A DNA stretch of 64,000 nt from Alistipes sp. (GTDB taxonomy: Bacteria; Bacteroidota; Bacteroidia; Bacteroidales; Rikenellaceae). Shown piece by piece: positions 1 to 8,699 of the stretch (its first letter is position 1; each line of letters opens with the position of its first letter). The DNA lies in contig JAGAOZ010000014.1 of assembly GCA_017623505.1 (NCBI GenBank), positions 1 to 64,000 on the forward strand, written 5' to 3'. Below the pieces are notes generated by a model. The model did no database searches and was not told the DNA's origin. It saw nothing but the letters and a program-made list of their open reading frames with translations. A program made the translations under genes and the position numbers.

Positions 1-14
1 CATTCAAAATTGAT

Positions 15-22
15 TATATTTG
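15..22 (+). promoter_or_regulatory. Bacteroidetes -7 promoter box (TATATTTG)
   Basis: The octamer matches the TAnnTTTG consensus exactly. The -33 element would fall before the window and cannot be checked. If used, transcription would run rightwards through the G tract into a leader of about 600 nt before the lipoprotein gene. Confidence 0.35.
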
Positions 23-71
23 TATCAAGAATTCATAAAATGTAACAACAAACATACGTAAATTATGGCTA

Positions 72-83
72 GGGGGGGGGGGG
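72..83. repeat. Homopolymeric G tract, 12 G
   Basis: Twelve consecutive G residues sit in otherwise AT-rich DNA, about 50 bp downstream of a -7 type box. Tracts of this length are prone to slipped-strand mispairing. It is not within a coding frame, so any effect would be on promoter spacing or leader structure. An assembly artefact is also possible. Confidence 0.8.
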
Positions 84-622
84 ATTTTTAGACATAGTTT
101 TGACTTTATTTAACACCCTGACGTTAAAAGAAGAAAAGAAAATACACACCAAAGAGACAGGCTCAAAAGGGATAGAAAATGTGAAATGAAAAGATGCAAA
201 ATATCATTGTAACATCAGCATAATTTTATCTGAAAGAGATTAGTAAAACCGATAATACAACTACTCAAATCCAGAAAGAAACGACAAAAAAAATAGAAGA
301 ATATGACACCGTAAAAAAAACAACAAAGAGAGCAATTATTAGGCGTTATTATTAGTAGTGTTTTGGATTCATTTTTATTTATTTATACATTTTATTTTTG
401 TCGGTAATTGTCATTTATTACGCAAAATATTGCCGCTTTGAATAAACATAAAGTTCTTTTGCACAGACCGTTATAAAAATTTTTATTGCAAAATATTTGT
501 GATATAAAATGTATATATGTATATTTTTATTTGCCTACAAAACTGAACTGCCAACTATTTTGGCAAATTTATGTTGGTGGCTAATAACTTTTATACATTA
601 TACACTTAATTAATTTTAAACT

Positions 623-3600
623 ATGAAAAAATTTCTTTTGATTGCTGTTGCAGCATTTGGAATGTTGATGACAGCTTGTTCGAAGGACGAGGTTGCTCAG
701 CCTGTGGGCGGTGAGGAGTCAGTCGTGACTTTCACTATCTCTACTCCTGAGCTCGCAACTCGTGCACACGGCGACGGCTTGACAGCTACCGTTTTGAAGT
801 ATGCTGTTTACAACCGCGTTGATGGCTCTAAGCTCTTTGAGGGACAGCCTGAAACTCTCACAAACAAAACTGCTACCGTGGAGATTCCTTTCGTAAACGG
901 TATGGAGTACGATGTTCTCTTCTGGGCTGAGGCTCCTGCTTCGCCTTACACAGTGAATTTCGACGCTAAGACCGTAGCTTACACTAATGCTGCTGCATTG
1001 GTTAGCAACTCTGAGGCTTACGATGCTTTCTATGCTTACGTAAACGACATCCCAGAGATTACAGGTCCTGTAACAAAGTCTGTTGAGTTGAAGCGTCCTT
1101 TCGCTCAGCTGAACATCAAGACCAACGACGCTACGGAGGCTGCAAAGTCTGGCGTTATAGTTAAGGATGTAAAGGTTGTTGTTGAGGGTGCGTACACCGA
1201 TTTCGACTTGGCAAACCACAAGGGTTTGACAAAGGGCACAGTTACTTTTGGTACTGCTGCTGCTCAGACTAAAACCGATGTGTTGGCTGTAAACTACCTC
1301 TTCCCTGCGGCTGAGAAGTCTTTGGTGGATGTTGAGTTCACTTACACTGACGTGGCTGGCAAGTTGGGTACAGGCGAGGTTAAGACATTCGCTACTGTAC
1401 CTATTCAGCGTAACTATCGTACAAATATCGTAGGTAGCTTGCTCACAAGCGAGGGTACATTCAACGTTGAGATTAAGGAGGGATTTGAGACTACAGAGCA
1501 CAATGTAGATGTTGTAACAGTTGCTTCTGCACAGGACCTTGCTGATGTATTTGACGCGTTGAACGATGCTGACGATACTAATGACCCAGACCAGATTATC
1601 CTTACAGGCGATATCGATTTGAACGACTTGTTTGGCACACGTGCTGCTGAGCCAACTGCAGCTTTGACTATCGAGGCAGGCAAGAAGGTTACACTCGATT
1701 TGGGTGGCTTTAAGCTCTCATACGAAAAGAAACCAACATCTACTTTCTCAATGATTGAGAACATGGGTACTTTGGTTATCTCTAACGGTACATTGGATTA
1801 TACTGATACCAATACTCTTACTGCTGATGTAAATTACTCGTCTAGCACCATTCGCAATGCAGGCACTCTCACATTGGAAAACGTAACTGTGCTTAATAAC
1901 AGTAACGAAACTGTTGGCGACTATGGTTATCCTCACTGTGTAGATAACTTTGGTACTTTGACAATCAACAGCGGTACATTGACAAACAACTCAAAGTATA
2001 GCACTGTTCGTATCTGGTGTACGGAGGCAGGTTTGTCAAATGTTACTATCAATGGTGGTACTTTCAATGGTGCTATTGACTTCCACAATGTAAGTGCAAA
2101 GCCTAATAAGGGTATTTTGACTATCAACGGTGGTACTTTCAACGCTACTCCAGGTACTCCAAATGCAATTCGTTTACTCGACTTTGGTAATGATGTAGAC
2201 GAGATGGTTGCAACTATAAATGGTGGTACTTTCAACGGTGCAATTGTATGTCGCAACTACGCGGGTGGTACAGCCAACTCACAGGTATTCTTCGTGAAGG
2301 GCGGTACTTTCTGCGACGCATCTGTTTTTGAGTTCTTGACTGACGGTGCTGAGGTAGAGTTGGGTGCTGATATTGAGACAAGCCAAATCATTACTCTTAC
2401 AAAGAGCGTGAAGATTAATGGTAACGATAATACTATTACATCTACTGCTGACCGCTTGTTCAATATTGACGCAGACAATATCAATGTTGTAATCAACGAT
2501 CTTGATATGTTTGCTGCATATGAGCGAACAGGCTCAAACGATGTTCGTGGTATCAATATTCTACGAGATCACTCTGGCATTAATCTTACTATCAACAACA
2601 GTACTGTTAGATTTAAGGCTCCTTATGGTTGCGACTGGGCGTATGCAGTTAATCAAATGAATGGTAATACTGGCAACAGCATCACCGTAAATGGTGGTGA
2701 GTTTGAGGGTGCTAATGTCTTTAACCTCTGGGGTGCAGGTAACAACACATACAATATTGACGGTGCTAAGATTACAAGTTTGTATCCAACTCACGATCGA
2801 TATTCTGGTTATGGTATAATTGTCTGGAGCAACAGCAGCACAAACATCAACAATACTGTTAGTATTAAGAACTGTAGCTTTGATGGTAACAATGCGGAGG
2901 CTATCAGCGTTTATGACCACGAAAATACATTAACACTGGAGAATAATGTTGATAACTGCTCAATCAACATTGTATATACAGCTGATAATGAATATACCAC
3001 TCTTGACAAGGCATTGGAGAAGGGTGTTGACTTCGAACTTATCGCGAATACAACATATAATAAGACCATCAGAATCGGTACAGGTAAGAATATTACACTC
3101 GACTTGAATGGTAAGACTCTTAGCGGTACTTGCAACGCTGGTCAGGGTCATCTTATTATGGTTGACAATGGTGCGACTTTGAATGTTAAGGATAGCAGTG
3201 CAAATGCAGATGGTAAGATTACTTTCGCACAGGGTACTTCTAATACCGGTTGGGTTATTGACCTTGAGGGCGAGTTGAATCTCTATTCTGGTACTATCGA
3301 GCTTACAGGTAGTAGCTGGAGCATCGGTTATGCTGTGGATGTTCGTCCAAATGCTTGGGGTACAGCTTATAAGACTCCAACTACATTTAATATGTATGGC
3401 GGTAAGTTGATTTCATCTGATGCTGCTGTTCGTGTAGCTTCATCAAGTTATGATAACTACAGTGAAGTTTCAGCTAACTTTAATATGATGGGTGGTGAGA
3501 TTCAGGCTGCTTATGATGGTATATTTATTCAGCAGAGCAATGCAACTTACGACAATTTGAATGTAAATATTTCTGGTGGTAAGATTGAGTCTGAGATGTA

Positions 3601-3838
3601 TCCAGTACGTTTGTACGGTCCAGTTGCAACAGGCAAGGTTAGCACTGCAGATGTTGTTGAGAAGATTAACATCACAGGCGGAGAGATTGTTCCTCATGAA
3701 GCTGAGGGCAAAACAGCATTGCTTAAGGACTTGATTTATATCGGTGGTGGTGCTACAGCGGAGACTTTGTACTTCACTGAGATTAATGTTGAGGGTGAGG
3801 GTCTTCCAACTTACAAGTTTGCTGCAAAGGCTTTGTAA
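623..3838 (+). CDS. Large surface lipoprotein: fimbrillin-like N domain (DUF6562 type) plus beta-helix repeats
   Basis: The 1071-residue product starts with a lipoprotein signal peptide; the lipobox reads LMTAC with the lipidated Cys at residue 19. Residues about 30-290 resemble the N-terminal domain of Bacteroidetes fimbrillin/DUF6562 proteins (Ser/Thr-rich beta strands, an ATRA motif after the signal). From about residue 300 to the end the protein is made of short beta-strand repeats of the form TINGGTFNG, typical of right-handed parallel beta-helix (pectate-lyase-like) folds; several of these repeats are nearly identical in DNA (around 2054, 2129 and 2222). It is probably exported to the outer membrane surface and may be an adhesin or glycan-binding protein. 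No catalytic residues could be assigned. It is monocistronic, with a strong terminator 28 bp after the stop. Confidence 0.8.
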   Translation: MKKFLLIAVAAFGMLMTACSKDEVAQPVGGEESVVTFTISTPELATRAHGDGLTATVLKYAVYNRVDGSKLFEGQPETLTNKTATVEIPFVNGMEYDVLFWAEAPASPYTVNFDAKTVAYTNAAALVSNSEAYDAFYAYVNDIPEITGPVTKSVELKRPFAQLNIKTNDATEAAKSGVIVKDVKVVVEGAYTDFDLANHKGLTKGTVTFGTAAAQTKTDVLAVNYLFPAAEKSLVDVEFTYTDVAGKLGTGEVKTFATVPIQRNYRTNIVGSLLTSEGTFNVEIKEGFETTEHNVDVVTVASAQDLADVFDALNDADDTNDPDQIILTGDIDLNDLFGTRAAEPTAALTIEAGKKVTLDLGGFKLSYEKKPTSTFSMIENMGTLVISNGTLDYTDTNTLTADVNYSSSTIRNAGTLTLENVTVLNNSNETVGDYGYPHCVDNFGTLTINSGTLTNNSKYSTVRIWCTEAGLSNVTINGGTFNGAIDFHNVSAKPNKGILTINGGTFNATPGTPNAIRLLDFGNDVDEMVATINGGTFNGAIVCRNYAGGTANSQVFFVKGGTFCDASVFEFLTDGAEVELGADIETSQIITLTKSVKINGNDNTITSTADRLFNIDADNINVVINDLDMFAAYERTGSNDVRGINILRDHSGINLTINNSTVRFKAPYGCDWAYAVNQMNGNTGNSITVNGGEFEGANVFNLWGAGNNTYNIDGAKITSLYPTHDRYSGYGIIVWSNSSTNINNTVSIKNCSFDGNNAEAISVYDHENTLTLENNVDNCSINIVYTADNEYTTLDKALEKGVDFELIANTTYNKTIRIGTGKNITLDLNGKTLSGTCNAGQGHLIMVDNGATLNVKDSSANADGKITFAQGTSNTGWVIDLEGELNLYSGTIELTGSSWSIGYAVDVRPNAWGTAYKTPTTFNMYGGKLISSDAAVRVASSSYDNYSEVSANFNMMGGEIQAAYDGIFIQQSNATYDNLNVNISGGKIESEMYPVRLYGPVATGKVSTADVVEKINITGGEIVPHEAEGKTALLKDLIYIGGGATAETLYFTEINVEGEGLPTYKFAAKAL

Positions 3839-3866
3839 GATAAAACCATAAAACTCTATATGAGAG

Positions 3867-3898
3867 CCGCACTTTCCGAAAGGAAGGTGCGGTTTTTT
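3867..3898 (+). terminator. Rho-independent terminator of the beta-helix lipoprotein
   Basis: An 11-bp stem (CCGCACTTTCC / GGAAGGTGCGG, one G-U pair) with a GAAA tetraloop is followed by six T. Confidence 0.9.
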
Positions 3899-3925
3899 GT
3901 ACCCTTTCGGGGCACAAAAAACAAT

Positions 3926-3950
3926 GAGTAATTAGTAATTAGTAATTGAG
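3926..3950. repeat. Short tandem repeat of AATTAGTA
   Basis: Three near-perfect copies of an 8-bp unit lie between two terminators in the gap between convergent genes. No function is evident. Confidence 0.6.
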
Positions 3951-3959
3951 GTTTTCAGT

Positions 3960-3994
3960 AAAAAAAAGTGCGTCCACAGGCTATGAGGACGCAC
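3960..3994 (-). terminator. Rho-independent terminator of the SPFH/TerB operon
   Basis: On the minus strand a perfect 8-bp stem (GTGCGTCC / GGACGCAC) with an 11-nt loop is followed by eight T. It lies 25 bp beyond the stop of the last operon gene. Confidence 0.85.
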
Positions 3995-4019
3995 ATTTGG
4001 ATAGAGATAGATATTCTCG

Positions 4020-4370
4020 TTACTGCTTCTGGCGGGCAATACCAACCGTGATAAGCAAAAACAAAATCAGAATAAGGGCGTTACTGATAACAAACCAATG
4101 GATATTGAAATCAACGCAAGCAAAAATAACATTCATCACAACGGCGCATATCAGCAACAACCACGACCACAAACGAATAACAACGTTAGTGCGACTGAAC
4201 TCCGACGAAAGACCGCCCAAAGCTCCCATACAAAGTACAAAGAACTGCATAAAGCTGCCTACAACAAGTATAGTCACAAGGGAACGATGGTCACAAAGTA
4301 CGTAGCATATATAGGCGAGTAGTGCGCCCAAAAGCAACGCAAAAAGCGAATTTATGAGATTGAATTTCAT
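4020..4370 (-). CDS. Small integral membrane protein of the SPFH operon
   Basis: The 116-residue product is almost entirely hydrophobic, with four likely transmembrane segments and no recognised domain. I chose the ATG at 4368-4370 (protein starting MKFNLINSL), 14 bp after the upstream stop; a GTG 12 codons earlier lies inside the previous gene and has no better ribosome site. It is the last of four same-strand genes with gaps of 11-18 bp, so it is probably co-expressed with the GYF_2 and SPFH proteins and may be their membrane partner (inference). Function unknown. Confidence 0.7.
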   Translation of the reverse strand: MKFNLINSLFALLLGALLAYICYVLCDHRSLVTILVVGSFMQFFVLCMGALGGLSSEFSRTNVVIRLWSWLLLICAVVMNVIFACVDFNIHWFVISNALILILFLLITVGIARQKQ

Positions 4371-4384
4371 AGGTCTCAACAACG

Positions 4385-4708
4385 TTATTTTGACAATAGC
4401 AGCCACTTATTGGCAACAGGAATATCGCAAGCACGACGCCAACCGGATAGTCCTCGATGCCACATCAGAGTATCGCTCGCAAGCGTGCCCTTCTGAGCCA
4501 ACTGCTGCAAGTTCTCCTCAGTAAAGGGACCGGCCTGCTTACCGTCAATAACGGCATAATACTCTACTTGCTCACAAAAAGGCTGATTAACACCCGGAAC
4601 AGTCATAGAGCCAATAGAGTGATTCATAGTGGCTATCATCTGCTGAGCAACAGCCATACTCATACCAAACTCCATAAGACGCTCCAAAGAGCTGAAATCA
4701 TTTTCCAT
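4385..4708 (-). CDS. GYF_2 (DUF4339) domain protein
   Basis: The 107-residue protein has a C-terminal GYF_2 domain at about residues 48-98, shown by YYAVIDGKQAGPF and the following LAQKGTLASDTLMWHRGLSGW; the conserved G-PF and W-x4-GW pattern is intact. The N-terminal 45 residues are helical and Met-rich. GYF_2 domains are thought to be peptide- or protein-binding modules often found in membrane-associated bacterial proteins. The same domain closes the next protein upstream (the SPFH protein), so the two probably arose by duplication and may bind a common partner. Gap to the SPFH gene is 18 bp. Confidence 0.85.
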   Translation of the reverse strand: MENDFSSLERLMEFGMSMAVAQQMIATMNHSIGSMTVPGVNQPFCEQVEYYAVIDGKQAGPFTEENLQQLAQKGTLASDTLMWHRGLSGWRRACDIPVANKWLLLSK

Positions 4709-4726
4709 AGTTCTAAAGATTAGAGA

Positions 4727-6079
4727 TTACAACGTTGGCGGCATAGGAGGCATACCCGGAGGGGTAGGAGGCGTAGCCGGAGCAAACAACTGTGCCAACT
4801 CGGCAACATTGCCCGCAGCATCCCAACCAGCCATACCCTGCTTCCATACCATAGTCTGAGCATTAATCTGGCCCTGCTGAGCCAACTGCTGCAACTGAGG
4901 AATAGAGAATGGACCGCTCTGCTGACCATTAACAGCCACGAAATACTGCGACTGAGGAGCCGGTGGAGGTGTATTCATCTGCTGCTGCATCTGACCTCCC
5001 ATATTGTTCATCATACCAGCCATCTGGGTACCCAAAGCACCGCCCATCATCATACCTGTCATCATGCCGGCAGGGTTCATACCGCCACCGCCACCCATAG
5101 ATGACATATTACCTAAGCCCTGCATACCTGCCTGCAAAACAGAGGTCTGCTGGTCCAAAGCGTGAGCACCCATAAAGTTAGTCTCGGTCTGCAAGCGCTG
5201 TGCACGCTGAGCCTCCTCACGCTGAATACGCAGAGTCTCCTCCATATTCTTAGCGGTGATGCGCTGAGTATCTTGCAGATTCTGGATATTCACGTCGGTC
5301 TGTGCTGTGATAGTCTTGGTCTGCTGTGCAGCTGTAACATTACGCAACTCGCTATATCCGTCGCTCTCCTTATCAACGTCGATAGCTGCGATATCCAAAC
5401 GACGCAAATTAACACCGAAATCCTCCTCGAAATCTGCCTTCAGACGAGCCTGGATGCGGTCGCTGATATCCTCGACACGGCGCTCAATCTGCAAAACAGG
5501 AATCTGATAGTCGGTAGGAGCATTCGCGACACAACCCTTGACGCGCTTGCAAACAGCATCGCGCACCTGGAGCTTGAAATCCTCCAACTCGAAGTTAATC
5601 AAACGGTGCAACTTGATGAACGACTTATAATCGGTGATATTGAACGACGCTGTACCACGGACTGCCATAGGTACGGCAAAATCCAAGAAACGTGGGTCGA
5701 AAACATCGAAATAAGGTATAGCGAACTTAATCTGAATAATGCCCGACAGGTTGATGAAATAGACCTCAGCCTGGAATGGAGAGTTGCCATTGAAAGCCAA
5801 GCCCAACAAGCCACTCAAAATAGGGAAGTTGGCTGTCTTGATAGTCTCATCGAATGGGCCCTCGATAAAGTCCTGCATAGTGCCGTCCTTCTGCTTATAG
5901 ACGAAGACAGCAACCTCACCATCCTTAACACGGAGTGAGCTGCCCCAACGGATAGAGTTCTCTCTAACGGTAGAGTTAGCCTCGCCCGAAGGACGCCATT
6001 TCCACACCAAATATTCGGGCTCGTCACAACGAATAATATCCATTATGCCACCCTCTTTTTTACTTCCAAAAAGTCCCAT
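4727..6079 (-). CDS. SPFH-domain (virion core/YdjI-like) protein with C-terminal GYF_2 domain
   Basis: The 450-residue protein has an SPFH/band-7 domain at about residues 20-250 of the YdjI/'virion core protein' type, a helical Gln/Glu-rich segment at 250-310, a Gly/Met-rich low-complexity linker at 318-370, and a GYF_2 domain at about 379-425 (YFVAVNGQQSGPF, TMVWKQGMAGWD), then a Pro-rich tail. SPFH proteins organise membrane microdomains; the Bacillus relative YdjI recruits PspA to stressed membrane. No transmembrane helix is visible, so attachment is probably peripheral. It is the second gene of a four-gene operon with a TerB-like zinc-ribbon protein 11 bp upstream. A role in membrane stress or surveillance is inferred, not shown. 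Confidence 0.88.
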   Translation of the reverse strand: MGLFGSKKEGGIMDIIRCDEPEYLVWKWRPSGEANSTVRENSIRWGSSLRVKDGEVAVFVYKQKDGTMQDFIEGPFDETIKTANFPILSGLLGLAFNGNSPFQAEVYFINLSGIIQIKFAIPYFDVFDPRFLDFAVPMAVRGTASFNITDYKSFIKLHRLINFELEDFKLQVRDAVCKRVKGCVANAPTDYQIPVLQIERRVEDISDRIQARLKADFEEDFGVNLRRLDIAAIDVDKESDGYSELRNVTAAQQTKTITAQTDVNIQNLQDTQRITAKNMEETLRIQREEAQRAQRLQTETNFMGAHALDQQTSVLQAGMQGLGNMSSMGGGGGMNPAGMMTGMMMGGALGTQMAGMMNNMGGQMQQQMNTPPPAPQSQYFVAVNGQQSGPFSIPQLQQLAQQGQINAQTMVWKQGMAGWDAAGNVAELAQLFAPATPPTPPGMPPMPPTL

Positions 6080-6090
6080 AGCGCAAATTT

Positions 6091-6948
6091 TTACTTCTTA
6101 AACATTGAGAAGAAACCACCCTTCTTCTTAGGTGCTGTCTTTTCCTCGTAGAACTGGAAATATGGCTCAAAAGTCTTATCATTAGCAAAGCTAATCTTAG
6201 CCTTGTTGATGCAGTTTACAAACAAAAGCCAATAGCCGTAGCTTAGGTCCTCAATTTGATTACCGAAAGTTTTGAAACCTTTCTGAGGTCCTTCAGGGTC
6301 TGCCAGAGGCTGAAGTGATGAGAGCAGACCAAGCAACTCGGCACGTGTATTAGGCACGTTGAACATCTTTATAGCCTCCATCTTCTCCTTAGGTTTCGCA
6401 AAAGCATCTTGACCTGTTGTAAAAAGGCTCTTGAAAGAATCTCCTAAGCTCTTGTTGGCATACTTCTCGTCAATAGCCTTCAAACGCTCATAGAGTCTAT
6501 CCATGGCTGTTGTGCCGGCATCCTCGGTAAAGGCGTAGCCACACTCCAAACAAGAGGCTAAACCTGCTGCCACGATAGCGCCACAAGCAGGACACTTACG
6601 GATGTCACCAAACTTTGTAGATTTAGGGGCAACCGGAGGAGGGGTCTGAGCAGCTTGAGCCTGAGCCTGAGCAGCTTGAGCCTGCGCTTGAGCCGTCTGA
6701 GCCTGTGCTTGCGCCTGGAACTGCTGAGTCTGCAACTGTGCCATAGCCAAAGCCTGTGCCTGCGCTGCATCCTGAGCCTCCTTCTGCTTCTCGTAAAGGC
6801 GAGACTCAAGAATCATCTCAAACTCATCCAAATCGATACCCTCAGCCTGAGCATTCTTGAAAAGAATCTGCTTCTCCTTCTCGGTCAATTCTCCATCCGC
6901 AAGAGCTGCATTAATCAATCGCTCTATACGCTCGTTATACATACTCAT
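6091..6948 (-). CDS. TerB-like domain / zinc-ribbon protein
   Basis: The 285-residue protein opens with an acidic helical segment (ALADGELTEKEKQIL, residues 15-29) like the first half of TerB domains of tellurite-resistance proteins. Residues 58-102 are an Ala/Gln hexanucleotide-encoded low-complexity stretch. A four-cysteine zinc ribbon follows (Cys119, 122, 133, 136; CPACG...CLECG). The C-terminal half is helical with no recognised domain and ends in a basic FFSMFKK tail. It is the first gene of the SPFH/GYF_2 operon. TerB domains are often metal-binding and couple to membrane-associated stress complexes; that role here is inference. Confidence 0.75.
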   Translation of the reverse strand: MSMYNERIERLINAALADGELTEKEKQILFKNAQAEGIDLDEFEMILESRLYEKQKEAQDAAQAQALAMAQLQTQQFQAQAQAQTAQAQAQAAQAQAQAAQTPPPVAPKSTKFGDIRKCPACGAIVAAGLASCLECGYAFTEDAGTTAMDRLYERLKAIDEKYANKSLGDSFKSLFTTGQDAFAKPKEKMEAIKMFNVPNTRAELLGLLSSLQPLADPEGPQKGFKTFGNQIEDLSYGYWLLFVNCINKAKISFANDKTFEPYFQFYEEKTAPKKKGGFFSMFKK

Positions 6949-7270
6949 AATAAAAATTTAAGTTTAAGGTCTATCTGCACTAATGATAGGTGGTTAAAAC
7001 ATTGCAGGCGCAGTGCTATGGCCATAACACACATCGCCGAATCCACACAGAGAGATTAGAGAGTAAAGAAATGGCCGCAACCTGTTCAAAATTTATTATT
7101 ACATACAAAGTTCCTAAGAAAAATCAATCTTTGGAAGTGATTTTTTTGTCTTGAGTTGTCTTTTAGAACAAAGGAAAGACAAAGTTTTGAAGAGGCCGAA
7201 AATTGAGGAAGTGAGCTTGGCATAGTTTATGGATTTTGGGTGGGGAATAACACTTTTTAAATCATAAGCT
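6949..7270. other. Divergent intergenic region, SPFH operon / gadB
   Basis: The 322-bp gap separates the two divergent transcription units. I found no exact TAnnTTTG box on either strand; the closest is AATCTTTG at 7126-7133 reading towards gadB. No hidden gene or strong hairpin was seen. Confidence 0.4.
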
Positions 7271-8686
7271 ATGAATCAGACAAAAGAGAAAAATCAGTGC
7301 GGCGAGGCGTCAAAATGTTGCGCTTCGCCAATGACACAGCCTGCTCCATCAGAGCGTATTCCACAGAATCATACATCGGCAAAGGTGGCATATCGCATAG
7401 TTAAAGACGAGTTGTTGCCTCAGACACAGCCACGGCTGAATCTGGCGACGTTCGTGACGACAAACATGGACGAATATGCTACGCGACTGATGAACGAAGC
7501 GGTGGCGATAAACTACATCGACGAGACGGAGTATCCACGTGTGGCGGTAATATGTGGTCGCTGTATCAACATGATGGCAAACCTTTGGAACTCACCAGAG
7601 AAAGCTGAGTGGAAGGCGGGAGCTGTCGGCATAGGCTCCTCTGAGGCGTGTATGTTGGGCGGTGTGGCTGCATGGCTGCGCTGGAGAGAGCGTCGCAAGG
7701 CACAGGGAAAGCCGCTGGATAAGGCAAACTTGGTCATCAGCAGCGGCTATCAGGTGGTATGGGAGAAGTTCTGTCAGCTGTGGCAGATAGAGCTGCGAAC
7801 AGTGCCTCTGAGCAAGCAGCATCCGACACTCGACATCCAGAAAGCTATCGAGATGTGCGACGAGAACACAATCTGCGTAGTACCGATACAGGGTGTGACG
7901 TGGACCGGAATGAATGACGACGTGGAGGCTTTAGATGCCGCATTGGAGGCATACAACGCCAAAACAGGCTACCAGATTCCAATCCACGTAGACGCCGCAT
8001 CGGGAGGTTTCATACTGCCATTTCTTAATCCCGAACGCAAGTGGGATTTTCGTCTGAAATGGGTGCTCTCAATATCAACATCGGGCCATAAATACGGTTT
8101 GGTTTATCCCGGTCTGGGTTGGGTTATTTGGAAAGACAAGAAGTATCTACCACAAGAGATGTCATTCAGTGTCAATTATTTGGGAGCAAACATAACTCAG
8201 GTAGGACTCAACTTCTCACGTCCTGCGGCACAGATTTTAGCCCAATATTACAACTTCCTGCACTTAGGCATGGAGGGATACAGAAAAATACAGGAAGTTT
8301 CGATGGAAATTGCTCGATATTGCCACAAGGAAATTGGGCAGATGGTACCGTTCGAATGTTATGCAAAAGAGCTGGATAATCCACTATTTATTTGGTCGCT
8401 CAAGGCGGAGTATGCAGCAAAAGCGAAATGGACACTCTTTGACCTGCAAGACAAACTGCGACAGAGCGGTTGGATGGTACCAGCATACACAATGCCGAAG
8501 GATATTGACGATATGACGGTGATGCGTATTGTGGTGCGTCAGGGCTTCTCACGCGATATGGCGGATATGTTGTTGAAGGATATGGCTGACGCTGTAAAGG
8601 AGTTAGAGGCTCTGGAGTACCCTACAACATCACGTCTTAAGTGCCAACGCAAAGAGCACCTCAAAGGCAAGGTTTATACCCACTAA
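7271..8686 (+). CDS. gadB: Glutamate decarboxylase
   Basis: This PLP enzyme converts glutamate to GABA and CO2, consuming a cytoplasmic proton; with the antiporter downstream it forms the glutamate-dependent acid-resistance system. The 471-residue length fits the family (about 466). The PLP-binding lysine is Lys274 in SGHKYG, with Asp241 in HVDAASGG as the expected pyridine-nitrogen partner. The N-terminal 25 residues carry four Cys and diverge from enterobacterial GadB. gadC starts 13 bp after the stop, so the two are co-transcribed. Confidence 0.96.
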   Translation: MNQTKEKNQCGEASKCCASPMTQPAPSERIPQNHTSAKVAYRIVKDELLPQTQPRLNLATFVTTNMDEYATRLMNEAVAINYIDETEYPRVAVICGRCINMMANLWNSPEKAEWKAGAVGIGSSEACMLGGVAAWLRWRERRKAQGKPLDKANLVISSGYQVVWEKFCQLWQIELRTVPLSKQHPTLDIQKAIEMCDENTICVVPIQGVTWTGMNDDVEALDAALEAYNAKTGYQIPIHVDAASGGFILPFLNPERKWDFRLKWVLSISTSGHKYGLVYPGLGWVIWKDKKYLPQEMSFSVNYLGANITQVGLNFSRPAAQILAQYYNFLHLGMEGYRKIQEVSMEIARYCHKEIGQMVPFECYAKELDNPLFIWSLKAEYAAKAKWTLFDLQDKLRQSGWMVPAYTMPKDIDDMTVMRIVVRQGFSRDMADMLLKDMADAVKELEALEYPTTSRLKCQRKEHLKGKVYTH

Positions 8687-8699
8687 AAGCTGACGCATT

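Larger units (their letters stand above)
1..622. other. Long AT-rich gene-free leader region
   Basis: No credible coding region is visible here. The stretch is strongly AT-rich. It holds a perfect -7 type box (TATATTTG at 15-22), a 12-G homopolymer (72-83), and three copies of the decamer-like word GCAAAATAT (196-204, 422-430, 488-496), the last two being identical over ten bases and 66 bp apart. A weak -7-like TTTATTTG lies at 526-533, about 90 bp before the lipoprotein start at 623. The region is most likely the regulatory leader of that gene, but a small RNA cannot be excluded. Confidence 0.5.

Noticed and set aside
3946..4305. A 119-codon plus-strand frame antisense to the small membrane protein
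   Set aside because: It starts inside a terminator hairpin and has no family features.
5162..5938. A 258-codon open frame antisense to the SPFH gene
   Set aside because: Shadow frame; the minus-strand SPFH-GYF_2 protein is unambiguous.
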